Below are positions 9,594-18,254 of a DNA stretch of 39,124 nt, piece by piece (within the stretch, counting starts at the first letter, position 1; each line of letters begins with the position of its first letter). Position numbers and translations under genes: made by a program. The notes beneath the pieces were generated by a model. That model worked only from the letters and a program-made list of their open reading frames with translations, ran no database searches and was not told where the DNA came from. This stretch comes from Mycolicibacterium chubuense (GTDB taxonomy: Bacteria; Actinomycetota; Actinomycetes; Mycobacteriales; Mycobacteriaceae). Where the stretch lies: assembly GCF_001044255.1 (NCBI RefSeq), contig NZ_JYNX01000036.1:86339-125462 (forward strand). The letters run 5' to 3'.

Positions 9594-10398
9594 GCCGCCC
9601 TCGCAGGGCGGGGTGCTGGCTCTTGAGCAAGGGCAGCAGCAGGGGCAGCAACTCGAAGATCTTCGTGCTGATCTTGTTCGGCACGCCGGGTATCACGCCG
9701 CCCCGGTCGTGTACCAGGGCCTCGATGCCCTCGCGGGCCACCTCACGGGACGGCACCCACATGAACTTCGGGAACGCGTCGGCGAACGTTCGCTCGTCCA
9801 TGCCGGCGACCTGGAGGAACTCGGTGCGCACCGGGCCGGGGTGCAGGGCGGCGACGGTCACGCCGGTGCCGGCGAGTTCGCCGCGCAGCCCGTCAGTGTA
9901 GGAGCGGACGAACGCCTTCGTCGCGGCGTAGCCCGACTGGCCGGGAAACGGCTGAAAACCCGCCGTCGAACCGACGTTGAGGATCGCGCCGCGGCCACGC
10001 GGGACCATCTGCTGCACCGCGCGCGTGGTCAGGTCGATCAGCGCCTCGACGTTGACGCGGACTTGGGCCACCTCGGCCTCGGGCGTCGACTCCACGACCG
10101 GCCCGATGGTGCCGACGCCGGCGTTGTTGACGAGGATGTCGACGGTCAGGCCCCGCCGCTCGATGTCGGGGAACAGCTCGGCGCGCGCCGTGGGATCGGC
10201 GACGTCGCAACCGATCACGTCGACGCGCACGGATCCGGACAGTTCGTCGGCGAGTGCGCGCAGGCGCTCTTCCCGACGGGCCACGAGTGTGACGCCGTGC
10301 CCGCGCTCGACGAGCTCACGGGCCAGATCGGCCCCGATGCCCGAGGACGCTCCGGTGACGACCGCGGTGGACGAGGATGAGGGTTCAGGGAGGGCCAT
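9574..10398 (-). CDS. classical short-chain dehydrogenase/reductase
   Basis: A 274-residue SDR with cofactor motif TGASSGIG (residues 15-22), LVNNAGVG, a catalytic serine in LNVGSTAG, and GYAATKAF as the Tyr-x-x-x-Lys motif. The C-terminal extension (ISTKIFELLPLLLPLLKSQ) is hydrophobic and could be a membrane-associating or dimer helix. I chose ATG 10398 because GGATGG lies a few bases upstream; ATG 10410 would add four residues. The substrate is unknown; related proteins are often annotated as acyl or steroid dehydrogenases. It is convergent with the preceding luciferase-like gene and probably monocistronic. Confidence 0.82.
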   Translation of the reverse strand: MALPEPSSSSTAVVTGASSGIGADLARELVERGHGVTLVARREERLRALADELSGSVRVDVIGCDVADPTARAELFPDIERRGLTVDILVNNAGVGTIGPVVESTPEAEVAQVRVNVEALIDLTTRAVQQMVPRGRGAILNVGSTAGFQPFPGQSGYAATKAFVRSYTDGLRGELAGTGVTVAALHPGPVRTEFLQVAGMDERTFADAFPKFMWVPSREVAREGIEALVHDRGGVIPGVPNKISTKIFELLPLLLPLLKSQHPALRGRLTQRGA

Positions 10399-10443
10399 GT
10401 GTCCATCCAACAGCGACCACCGCCGCCCGTGTTCCCCGCGTGC

Positions 10444-11115
10444 TCACGACGGCGCCGGCCGGTGCTGACGGAACGTCACGATCCGTGCGCCCGCGTCGTC
10501 GTGTCCGATGGTGGCGTCCACTACCCGGCGCGCGTGGTCGGCCACCGGCAGGTCGGGTTCGAGCTCCCGCAGATATCGCGCGTGGGCGCCGATCGCCTGC
10601 GCCGCGACGTCGAGGAACCCGTCCACCACTTCGGCGTGCGTTCCGTCCGGTCCCACTGCGAACAGCCACCGGGGCGGGTGGGTCATGCGATCGTAGGCGT
10701 CTCGCACGGCATCGAAGAACTCGATGTGGTCGCGGTGGTTCGGCTGTCCGGGCGCCCACTGGGCACCGCCGAACTCCGTCACTGCCACGTCCGGCCGCAT
10801 AACATCCAGCCAGTCACCGATGTCGCGTCGCAGTCCTTCAGTCGCGCGGATCCGGCCGTCGGGATGATCCCCGAAGTGCACTTCGTCCACCCCCACGATC
10901 GCCGCGGCCCGCCGCTGCTCGCTGTCGCGAATGCGCGCGGTCTCCACCGGTGACAGCGACGGGATCCCGGCTTCGCCGCGCGAGGCGATGAAGTAACGGA
11001 CGACTTTGCCGGTAGCCGTCCACTTCGCCACCGCCGCCGCGCAACCCCATTCGGGGTCGTCGGGGTGCGCGACCAGTACCGCTGCGGTCACCCAGTCGTC
11101 GGGAAACGGGTCCAC
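10444..11115 (-). CDS. PIG-L/LmbE family deacetylase
   Basis: A 223-residue zinc deacetylase. The AHPDD motif is at residues 16-20 (His17 and Asp20 as zinc ligands, Asp19 as likely catalytic base), and NHRDH at 126-130 supplies the third ligand region. The family removes acetyl groups from GlcNAc-type sugars (MshB, Mca, PIG-L, LmbE). This one is shorter than MshB and lacks its usual C-terminal part, so it is not called mshB. GTG 11115 lies nine bases after the stop of the NTF2-like gene, making it the third gene of a minus-strand operon with that protein and the SDR upstream. Confidence 0.8.
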   Translation of the reverse strand: MDPFPDDWVTAAVLVAHPDDPEWGCAAAVAKWTATGKVVRYFIASRGEAGIPSLSPVETARIRDSEQRRAAAIVGVDEVHFGDHPDGRIRATEGLRRDIGDWLDVMRPDVAVTEFGGAQWAPGQPNHRDHIEFFDAVRDAYDRMTHPPRWLFAVGPDGTHAEVVDGFLDVAAQAIGAHARYLRELEPDLPVADHARRVVDATIGHDDAGARIVTFRQHRPAPS

Positions 11116-11124
11116 GCTGAGCCG

Positions 11125-11517
11125 CTAGATCTGCTCGGTGTTCTGCCCGGCGCGGATGCGCAGGCCGTCAGCCGTCGAGGCGATCAGGAACGTGATGACA
11201 CCGTGGCGCTCCGGGACGTGCGAACCGTCGGGCTGCTCGTGTGCTGCAATCGTCCACAGGCCGTGGCAGACGAGCAGACCGTGGCCGGGATCGTCCACCG
11301 TCACGTCGCGCCATGTCGTCGTGCCCGCGGCCAGGAGACCGTCGAACGCCCGGATGTGGCCGTCGCGGATCGCGGGCCGCCCCCGCAACCAGTGGCCGCG
11401 GAAGTCGACGAAGTCCGCGTCCTCGGTGAACAGCGACGCCAGCGCGGAGGCGTCGCGCCGGTTGAGGGCCTCGGCGAAGGAGTTGATGAGCGCCCGCGCC
11501 TGCTCTGCCGCCGTCAC
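11125..11517 (-). CDS. NTF2-like/SnoaL-fold protein
   Basis: A 130-residue protein with the cone-fold pattern of the SnoaL/DUF4440 group: an N-terminal helix (ALINSFAEALNRRDASALASLF), the TEDADFVDFRG strand, and RGRPAIRDGHIRAFD in the middle. Members are small hydrolases, isomerases or ligand binders. GTG 11517 overlaps the TGA of the upstream SDR (GTGA), which argues for coupling and against the longer ORF from 11559, whose extra residues would lie inside the SDR. Function unassigned. Confidence 0.75.
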   Translation of the reverse strand: MTAAEQARALINSFAEALNRRDASALASLFTEDADFVDFRGHWLRGRPAIRDGHIRAFDGLLAAGTTTWRDVTVDDPGHGLLVCHGLWTIAAHEQPDGSHVPERHGVITFLIASTADGLRIRAGQNTEQI

Positions 11518-12248
11518 AGCACGCCGCCGTTGACCCGGATCAGCTGCCCGTTGACCCATCCGCCTTCGTCGCTGGCGAGGAAGGCGAACGCCTCGGCGAC
11601 CTCCTGGGGTTGTCCGAGCCGCGCCAGCGGCGTCTCGGCGATCAGTCGCTCCCGCAGGGCGTCGGAGGCGACCAGACCGTCGGTCTGCGTCACGCCCGGA
11701 GAGACCACGTTGACGGTGATCCGGCGGGGGCCGAGTTCCTTGGCGAGGGCGAACGCGATGCGTTCTGCGGCGGCCTTGGATGCCGCGTAGAGGCCGCCGC
11801 CGGCGTGCGGAGCTTCCGTCGCACCGGACGACGTGTGCAGGATCCGACCCCCCTCACGGACCCTGCGGGCCGCCTCGCTCAACACGTAGAGCGCGCCACG
11901 CAGATTGATGCCGAGGACCCGGTCGACGTCGTCGTCGGTGATCTCGACGACAGGTTTCTCGATGAAGTCGGCGGCCATGTTCACGACGATGTCGACGCCT
12001 CCGAACGCCTCGTCCGCGGCATCGAAGAGACGCACGACATCATCGCGATGGGCGACCGAACCCTGGACGGCCACCGCGGCGCGGCCGGACGCTTCGATCG
12101 CTTCGACGACTTCCTGTGCCTTGCCGGCGTTCCCGTGATAGTTGACCACCACCGACGCGCCGCGCCGTCCGAGAGTCAGGGCCACCGCCCGGCCGATCCC
12201 ACGACTGGCTGCGGTCACGATCGCGACCTTGCCGATCACACCTGCCAT
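11514..12248 (-). CDS. short-chain dehydrogenase/reductase with altered NNAG motif
   Basis: A 244-residue SDR resembling FabG-type enzymes. It has VTAASRGIGRAVA near residues 11-23, a YAASKAAAERIA catalytic motif, and SPGVTQTDG. The usual NNAG after the fourth strand reads NMAA, a divergence in a structural motif rather than in the catalytic residues. ATG 12248 is favoured over 12266: it gives the standard N-terminus, and a TATCGT -10 box lies seven bases upstream. It heads the operon SDR - NTF2-like - PIG-L, opposite the MarR gene, and so is probably a MarR target. Substrate unknown. Confidence 0.82.
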   Translation of the reverse strand: MAGVIGKVAIVTAASRGIGRAVALTLGRRGASVVVNYHGNAGKAQEVVEAIEASGRAAVAVQGSVAHRDDVVRLFDAADEAFGGVDIVVNMAADFIEKPVVEITDDDVDRVLGINLRGALYVLSEAARRVREGGRILHTSSGATEAPHAGGGLYAASKAAAERIAFALAKELGPRRITVNVVSPGVTQTDGLVASDALRERLIAETPLARLGQPQEVAEAFAFLASDEGGWVNGQLIRVNGGVL

Positions 12249-12255
12249 GCCCGTC

Positions 12256-12261
12256 ACGATA
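12256..12261 (-). promoter_or_regulatory. TANNNT -10 box for the near-leaderless SDR operon
   Basis: On the minus strand TATCGT is followed by seven bases and the ATG at 12248. This would give a leader of zero or one base. Confidence 0.45.
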
Positions 12262-12270
12262 CTCACAGAT

Positions 12271-12299
12271 AGTCACTCGCACTGATCGTTTGTGTTACT
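12271..12299. promoter_or_regulatory. candidate MarR operator between divergent genes
   Basis: AGTCAC (12271-12276) and GTTACT (12294-12299) form an imperfect inverted repeat, five of six positions matching, around a 17-base centre. It lies between the SDR and MarR promoters, where an autoregulating MarR would bind. The arms are short, so this is weak. Confidence 0.25.
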
Positions 12300-12316
12300 G
12301 AGGATCTAGGGGACGA

Positions 12317-12322
12317 TAGGGT
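12317..12322 (+). promoter_or_regulatory. TANNNT -10 box for leaderless marR-type gene
   Basis: TAGGGT is followed by exactly six bases and ATG 12329, with no Shine-Dalgarno in between. This fits a leaderless transcript. Confidence 0.55.
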
Positions 12323-12328
12323 GCTGCG

Positions 12329-12778
12329 ATGGCGACGGCACATCCCGCGGATCCAGTCATCGACCGGCCCGAGACGGCGCTGGGCTTCCTGCTCAACCAG
12401 GCCGCCGCCATCGTGCGGGACCGCACCGCGGCCGCGCTCGCCCCGGTGAACCTGCATCCGCGCGTCTTCGGGGTGCTCCTGCTCATCGGCCACCAGCCCG
12501 GTGTCACACAGACCGAGGCCAGCCAACGGCTCCGTATCGACCGCACGACGATGAGCCAATTCGTCACCGACCTGTCGAACCGGAAGCTCATCAAGCAGGC
12601 GGTGTCCCCCGACGATCGACGCAACCGCCGTCTGCAGCTCACCGCTCAGGGCAGCCGAACCCTGCGCCGTGCCGCCGCCCTGGCCGAACAGGTCGAGCAC
12701 GACGTCACCGCCGGCCTGTCCCGTGCCGACAACGCCGCGCTGAAATCCACACTCGCTCAGCTGTTGCGGAGCCTCTGA
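12329..12778 (+). CDS. MarR family transcriptional regulator
   Basis: A 149-residue winged-helix regulator. The DNA-binding region spans about residues 58-105 (GVTQTEASQRLRIDRTTMSQFV, then the wing SPDDRRNRRLQLT with the conserved DxRxNRRL pattern). It is flanked by N- and C-terminal dimerisation helices. MarR proteins are usually repressors released by small phenolic or lipophilic ligands. The gene is divergent from the SDR - NTF2-like - PIG-L operon with 80 bases between starts, so control of that operon and of itself is the simplest reading. It converges with the dehydrogenase gene 32 bases downstream. Confidence 0.88.
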   Translation: MATAHPADPVIDRPETALGFLLNQAAAIVRDRTAAALAPVNLHPRVFGVLLLIGHQPGVTQTEASQRLRIDRTTMSQFVTDLSNRKLIKQAVSPDDRRNRRLQLTAQGSRTLRRAAALAEQVEHDVTAGLSRADNAALKSTLAQLLRSL

Positions 12779-12810
12779 CCCGATGAACGTGACCGTCGAT
12801 CTGACGTCTC

Positions 12811-13806
12811 TCAGCGGGTGACCACGACCTTGCCCGTCATTCGGCCCGACTCGACATCGCGGTGCGCCTCGATCAGACCGGCCGCCGAGAAGTCGGTGAT
12901 CGTCTTGGTGACCGTGGTGCGCAGCAGTCCTTGATCGACCAGCTCTGCGGTGCGGGCCAGCAGCCGCTGCTGCTCGATCATGTCGGGTGTCTCGAACATC
13001 GCCCGGGTGAACATCAGCTCCCAGTGCCAGGCGATGCTCTTGGCCTTCAGCCCGACCAGCTCGAGGCCCTCGGGTTCGTCGATCGCGGTGATGTGGCCGA
13101 ACGGTTTGACGATCGCCTCGTAGTCGTCGATGTTGCCCGCAGAGTGCGGCGAAAACAGATACTCGACGCCGCCGGGCGCCGCGGCGAGCGTCTCGTCACG
13201 CAGATGATGGTGGTTCACCACCAAGTCGGCGCCCATCTGCTGCGCCCACGCCCGGGACTCGTCGCGGCTTGCGGTAGCGATCACCCGCACGCCCGTCAGC
13301 GCCTTCGCCAACTGGATCATGATCGAGCCCACGCCGCCGGCGCCGCCGAGCACCAGCAGGTCGCCCGTCGACTCCGCGGTCAACCCGAAGCGGTCGAACA
13401 GCGACTCCCACGCGGTGATCGTGGTCAGCGGCAGCGCCGCCGCGTCCGCGAACGACAGCGACGCGGGCTTGCGCGACACGATCCGTTCGTCGACCGCCTG
13501 CAGTTCGGCGTTGCTGCCGGGCCGGGTGATGTCCCCGGCGTACCAGACCTCGTCGCCGACCGACAGGGTCGTCACGTCCGGCCCGACCGCCTCGATCACG
13601 CCGGCGGCGTCGTACCCGAGGATCTTCGGCCGGCTCGACGTGGTCAGTGCGGCGCGTTGTTTCACGTCCACCGGGTTCACCGACACGGCGTGCACGCGCA
13701 CCAGCACGTCGCGCGCACGCAGTTCGGGGACGTCGACGGTGACGTCGCGCAGGCTGTCGTCGAGGGAGTCGGCCGCGAAGGCCCCGATCGCCGTCATCGT
13801 GGTCAT
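12811..13806 (-). CDS. zinc-type/quinone-reductase-like alcohol dehydrogenase (MDR superfamily)
   Basis: A 331-residue MDR protein. The GroES-like part has VNPVDVKQR near residues 45-55 and ILGYDAAGVIEAVG near 62-75. The cofactor domain carries LVLGGAGGVGSIMIQLAKAL near 150-170, an AxxGxxG-type NADPH loop. The catalytic and structural zinc cysteines of true alcohol dehydrogenases are absent, which places it with the YogA/quinone oxidoreductase-like group. ATG 13806 is used; ATG 13797 is also possible. No clear ribosome-binding site or -10 box precedes it. The hairpin repeat A begins about 50 bases upstream and could affect its expression. Confidence 0.83.
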   Translation of the reverse strand: MTTMTAIGAFAADSLDDSLRDVTVDVPELRARDVLVRVHAVSVNPVDVKQRAALTTSSRPKILGYDAAGVIEAVGPDVTTLSVGDEVWYAGDITRPGSNAELQAVDERIVSRKPASLSFADAAALPLTTITAWESLFDRFGLTAESTGDLLVLGGAGGVGSIMIQLAKALTGVRVIATASRDESRAWAQQMGADLVVNHHHLRDETLAAAPGGVEYLFSPHSAGNIDDYEAIVKPFGHITAIDEPEGLELVGLKAKSIAWHWELMFTRAMFETPDMIEQQRLLARTAELVDQGLLRTTVTKTITDFSAAGLIEAHRDVESGRMTGKVVVTR

Positions 13807-13854
13807 GTCAGAGGTGAACCCACCGGCGCGGCGAATTCATCCACGCGGTACTTA

Positions 13855-13912
13855 CGACTGTGGGCCTTGTGCACGCTTTTCCGCCCAAACCTGTGCACAG
13901 GACCCACAGTCG
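13855..13912. repeat. hairpin repeat copy A
   Basis: A 50-bp core at 13859-13908 matches copy B (14781-14830) at 48 of 50 positions in the same orientation. Each copy folds on itself: the first 16 bases of the core pair with the last 16 around an 18-base loop. In copy A the stem extends outward by four more pairs (CGAC/GTCG) to 20 bp. The right arm contains the perfect palindrome CCTGTGCACAGG (13890-13901). The element begins four bases after the stop of the nuclease-like gene. It has no T-run, so it is not a standard terminator. Confidence 0.9.
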
Positions 13913-13916
13913 CGGT

Positions 13917-14750
13917 TCAGACAGGGCACCCCGCGGCACGGAGTCGCGACCGGATGCGCTCGACTAGGACGTCGGGGCGACCGAGCATCTCTGCGCTCAC
14001 GCGAATCACCACCCAACCGGCCTCTTCCAGCAGGGCGATCCGGTCGATGTCCCAGGAGCGCTGCCGGCGATCGGTCCAGTGCTGAGCACCGTCGTACTCA
14101 ACGGCGACCTTCCAGTCGGGCCAGCCCATGTCGACCCGGATCCGCAGATCGCGGAACTCGATCTGGGTCTCCGGCCGCGGCAGCCCACCGCGGATCAGGA
14201 TCAGCCGCAGCCGCGTCTCTTGAGGCGACTCGGCGCCGCCGTCGATGAGGGCCAGGACCTTTCGCAGCCTCGCCGAGCCGCGAACGCCCGGGTGGACGTC
14301 TGCGACGGCGAGCACCTCGGCGACGCTGACCCGTGTCGCGTTCATCAGCGCGTCCACCATCGGAATCGCGTGCCGCTCCGGAAGCGTTCGGCCGAGGTCG
14401 AACGCCGTGCGGGCCGGTGTGGTTGTGTCCACGCCACCCCAGATGCACACCTCGTCGGGCGCAACACTCCAGGTGTGGACCGTGATGCCGGGCGGCGCAT
14501 GGCGATCGGCGCGCAGGATCTGCACCGGGGTCGAGGGATCGATCCACTTCGTGCCCAGCGCCGCTGCCGCAGATACGCCACACAACGGCGCACCGGTGGC
14601 GAGCCAGGCGGCGTGCGCCCTGATCTGAGCAGTCATTTCGACGTCGTTCGGGACGTAGACGTCGCGGTACAACGCTTGATGACCACGGGCCAGCGCGCGA
14701 CGACTCAACTGACCGCCGCGCACCGCGACGCTGCCGAGAAAGGGTTCCAT
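13917..14750 (-). CDS. AbiEi-like/DUF559 (Vsr-type nuclease fold) protein, flanked by hairpin repeats
   Basis: About 277 residues. The N-terminal half resembles the winged-helix and AbiEi-type region common in actinobacterial proteins of this kind (GGQLSRRALARGHQALYRDVY near 12-32). The C-terminal ~100 residues have the DUF559/Vsr-like PD-(D/E)xK pattern: Glu178 in SPQET, Asp207 in RVDMGWPDW, then VAVEYDGAQHW with Glu218, Asp220 and His224. The catalytic set therefore looks intact. ATG 14750 is chosen; the open frame continues upstream to GTG 14831, but that part is translation of repeat B. Neither a Shine-Dalgarno nor a -10 box is obvious. The family is multicopy in mycobacteria; its role (antitoxin-like, defence or mobility) is unproven. 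Confidence 0.78.
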   Translation of the reverse strand: MEPFLGSVAVRGGQLSRRALARGHQALYRDVYVPNDVEMTAQIRAHAAWLATGAPLCGVSAAAALGTKWIDPSTPVQILRADRHAPPGITVHTWSVAPDEVCIWGGVDTTTPARTAFDLGRTLPERHAIPMVDALMNATRVSVAEVLAVADVHPGVRGSARLRKVLALIDGGAESPQETRLRLILIRGGLPRPETQIEFRDLRIRVDMGWPDWKVAVEYDGAQHWTDRRQRSWDIDRIALLEEAGWVVIRVSAEMLGRPDVLVERIRSRLRAAGCPV

Positions 14751-14780
14751 GAGGCCACCGTCGCCACCATGACCGACCAA

Positions 14781-14830
14781 TGTGGGCCTCGTGCACGCTT
14801 TTCCGCCCAAACCTGTGCATAGGACCCACA
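14781..14830. repeat. hairpin repeat copy B
   Basis: This is the 50-bp partner of copy A, in direct orientation, differing only at positions 10 (T to C) and 40 (C to T). Both changes fall in the stem and weaken pairing: position 10 becomes C against A, and position 40 becomes T against G. It starts 30 bases upstream of the nuclease-like start codon and ends 14 bases before the groEL2 terminator. With copy A it brackets exactly one gene. Confidence 0.9.
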
Positions 14831-14844
14831 CTGGGGATGGACAA

Positions 14845-14879
14845 CGAAAAGCCCCGGCTCGCCAAGCGAGCCGGGGCTT
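14845..14879 (-). terminator. intrinsic terminator of groEL2
   Basis: AAGCCCCGGCTCG (14849-14861) and its exact complement (14867-14879) form a perfect 13-bp stem with a five-base loop. On the minus strand it is followed by a short T-run (TTTTCG). It lies about 20 bases after the groEL2 stop. Confidence 0.85.
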
Positions 14880-14897
14880 CCCGTAGTAGAGCAGGAC

Positions 14898-16619
<1,722 letters not shown>

Positions 16620-16632
16620 TCACCGACCCGAC

Positions 16633-16659
16633 CTAGCACTCGCCGGTCGCGAGTGCCAA
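16633..16659 (-). promoter_or_regulatory. CIRCE operator 1 (HrcA site) upstream of groEL2
   Basis: CTAGCACTC - nine bases - GAGTGCCAA matches the CIRCE consensus TTAGCACTC-N9-GAGTGCTAA at eight of nine bases in each arm. HrcA binding to CIRCE represses groEL2 in M. tuberculosis (established). Confidence 0.9.
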
Positions 16660-16667
16660 CTGCATTC

Positions 16668-16694
16668 TTAGCACTCGACCTGGGTGAGTGCAAG
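16668..16694 (-). promoter_or_regulatory. CIRCE operator 2 (HrcA site) upstream of groEL2
   Basis: TTAGCACTC - nine bases - GAGTGCAAG has a perfect left arm and seven of nine in the right arm. Its centre is 35 bases from that of operator 1, with eight bases between the elements. The TetR stop codon lies only a few bases beyond it. Confidence 0.85.
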
Positions 16695-16699
16695 GCTGT

Positions 16700-17254
16700 T
16701 CACCCAGCGCGTAGGCCGTCGAGCACGACGTCGATGAGCCGTCCCGCGGCGGCGTCGTTGTAGCCCTGCATCGCCTGCAACCCGACCAGCAGCGCCTTGA
16801 CGTCGGCGACGTCGACATCCCGGCGCACGGTTCCGGCGTCCTGGGCGGCGCGCAGCAGCGCGCCGAGCATGTCCAGGAAGTCGCTCTCGGCCTCGGGAAT
16901 CGCGGCGTTCACATCGATGCCGACCCCGGCGAGCGCCTCGCTGAGCCCGCGGTCGGTCGCCCCCCACTGCAGCACCATGGACCGCAGGAAGCTGAACAAC
17001 GCCTCTCCGGGTGCGGCGTCGTCAAGCAGGGCCCGACCCGACGCGACGATGCCGCGGATGCGGTCCTCGACGACGGCGCGGAACAGATCTTCCTTGGTGG
17101 GGAAGTGCCGGTAGACGGTGCCGGCGCCGACGCCCGCCCGACGGGCGATCTCGTCGATCGGCACCGCGAGTCCGTCGGCGGCGAACGTGTCGTAGGCGAC
17201 CTCGAGCACGCGGGCGCGGTTGCGTGCGGCGTCTGCGCGCAGTGGCCGGGTCAT
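16700..17254 (-). CDS. TetR family transcriptional regulator
   Basis: A 184-residue TetR protein. The helix-turn-helix spans about residues 14-58 (VLEVAYDTFAADGLAVPIDEIARRAGV, then GTVYRHFPTKEDLFRAVV, a textbook recognition helix region). The variable C-terminal ligand domain includes a TetR_C-type helix near the end. ATG 17254 has GGAGAT about seven bases upstream. The gene is divergent from an SDR gene with 97 bases between starts, and that gap holds a large double palindrome described separately. It therefore most likely represses the SDR and itself. Its stop lies five bases from the second CIRCE element. Confidence 0.9.
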   Translation of the reverse strand: MTRPLRADAARNRARVLEVAYDTFAADGLAVPIDEIARRAGVGAGTVYRHFPTKEDLFRAVVEDRIRGIVASGRALLDDAAPGEALFSFLRSMVLQWGATDRGLSEALAGVGIDVNAAIPEAESDFLDMLGALLRAAQDAGTVRRDVDVADVKALLVGLQAMQGYNDAAAGRLIDVVLDGLRAG

Positions 17255-17277
17255 CGCGACATCTCCAGGAATAGATA

Positions 17278-17331
17278 AACGGGGCGTACGTTCCGTATAG
17301 TGATCGACAACCGGAGCGAACGCCCCGTTTC
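17278..17331. promoter_or_regulatory. double TetR operator around the SDR -10 box
   Basis: AAACGGGGCGT (17278-17288) and ACGCCCCGTTT (17321-17331) are perfect 11-bp inverted repeats. Allowing two mismatches, the arms extend to 19 bases each around a 16-base centre. Each arm holds its own imperfect palindrome of the form GGnnCGnnCGnnCC. The centre begins with TATAGT (17297-17302), a TANNNT -10 box facing the SDR, whose transcript would start near 17309. Binding of TetR dimers to the arms would cover this promoter (inference). Confidence 0.65.
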
Positions 17332-17351
17332 ACCCCATTCTAGGAGACGAC

Positions 17352-18254
17352 ATGACGAACTGGACCACAGCCGACATCCCCGACCAGACCGGCCGCACCG
17401 CAGTGATCACGGGCGCCAACACCGGGCTCGGTTACGAGACCGCCGCGGCGCTGGCCGCCAAGGGCGCCCGCGTCGTCATCGCGGTGCGCAATCTGGACAA
17501 AGGCAAGGACGCGGTCCGTCGTATCCAGGAGACGGCGCCCGCGGCGACCGTGGAATTGCAGGAGCTCGACCTCAGCTCGTTGGTCTCCGTCCGCGCCGCG
17601 GCCGAGCAGCTCACCGCCGACCACGCCACCATCGACCTGCTGATCAACAACGCCGGCGTCATGTACACGCCGCGCCAGGAGACCGCCGACGGCTTCGAGC
17701 TGCAGTTCGGCACGAACCACCTGGGTCACTTCGCGCTGACGGGGCTGCTCCTCGACCGGGTCATGGCGGCGCCGGCCGGGCGCGTCGTCACCGTGAGCAG
17801 CATCGGGCACCGCATCCGGGCCGGCATCCACTTCGACGACCTGCAGCTCGAGCGCAACTACAACCGCGTCGTCGCCTACGGCCAGTCCAAGCTCGCCAAC
17901 CTGCTGTTCACCTATGAGCTGCAGCGGCGACTGAGCGGCGCTCGCTCGTCGACGGCCGCGCTGGCGGCCCATCCCGGCGGGTCGAATACCGAACTCGGCC
18001 GACACCTGCCGCTGCTGAATCCGGTGTTCCGGGCGGTGTCGCAGAGCGCGGCGATGGGAGCCCTGCCGACCCTGCGAGCCGCCACCGATCCTGCCGCCCA
18101 AGGCGGGCAGTACTACGGCCCGTCGGGACCTTTCGAGCTCCGCGGCTACCCGAAGGTGGTCTCGTCGAGTCGGCAGTCGCACGACGAGGCGCTGCAGCGT
18201 CGGTTGTGGACGGTGTCCGAGGAGCTGACGGGCGTCGCGTACCCGCTGTCGTGA
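17352..18254 (+). CDS. SDR family oxidoreductase, paralogue of the moeA-linked SDR
   Basis: A 300-residue SDR of the retinol-dehydrogenase/WW-oxidoreductase-like group. It has GANTGLG at 21-27, LLINNAGVM near 100, a catalytic Tyr in AYGQSKLANL near 176, and the C-terminal signature QYYGPSGP plus LWTVSEELTGVAYP. It closely resembles the SDR at 25811 along its whole length. ATG 17352 has AGGAGA five bases upstream. The TetR gene and double operator upstream make it a regulated stand-alone unit. In M. tuberculosis the groEL2-adjacent SDR is Rv0439c; here that slot is taken by this TetR-linked copy. Substrate unknown. Confidence 0.88.
   Translation: MTNWTTADIPDQTGRTAVITGANTGLGYETAAALAAKGARVVIAVRNLDKGKDAVRRIQETAPAATVELQELDLSSLVSVRAAAEQLTADHATIDLLINNAGVMYTPRQETADGFELQFGTNHLGHFALTGLLLDRVMAAPAGRVVTVSSIGHRIRAGIHFDDLQLERNYNRVVAYGQSKLANLLFTYELQRRLSGARSSTAALAAHPGGSNTELGRHLPLLNPVFRAVSQSAAMGALPTLRAATDPAAQGGQYYGPSGPFELRGYPKVVSSSRQSHDEALQRRLWTVSEELTGVAYPLS

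Noticed and set aside
13855-13912. Repeat A as an ordinary intrinsic terminator
   Set aside because: The stem is followed by GC-rich mixed sequence with no T-run on either strand, and the same element also occurs upstream of the gene.
13859-14830. Possible CRISPR or integron-like array
   Set aside because: Only two repeats, separated by a full gene rather than short spacers, and each repeat is an individual hairpin.
14751-14831. Longer start (GTG 14831) for the DUF559-type gene
   Set aside because: The added residues are a translation of repeat B, and conserved family sequence begins only at ATG 14750.
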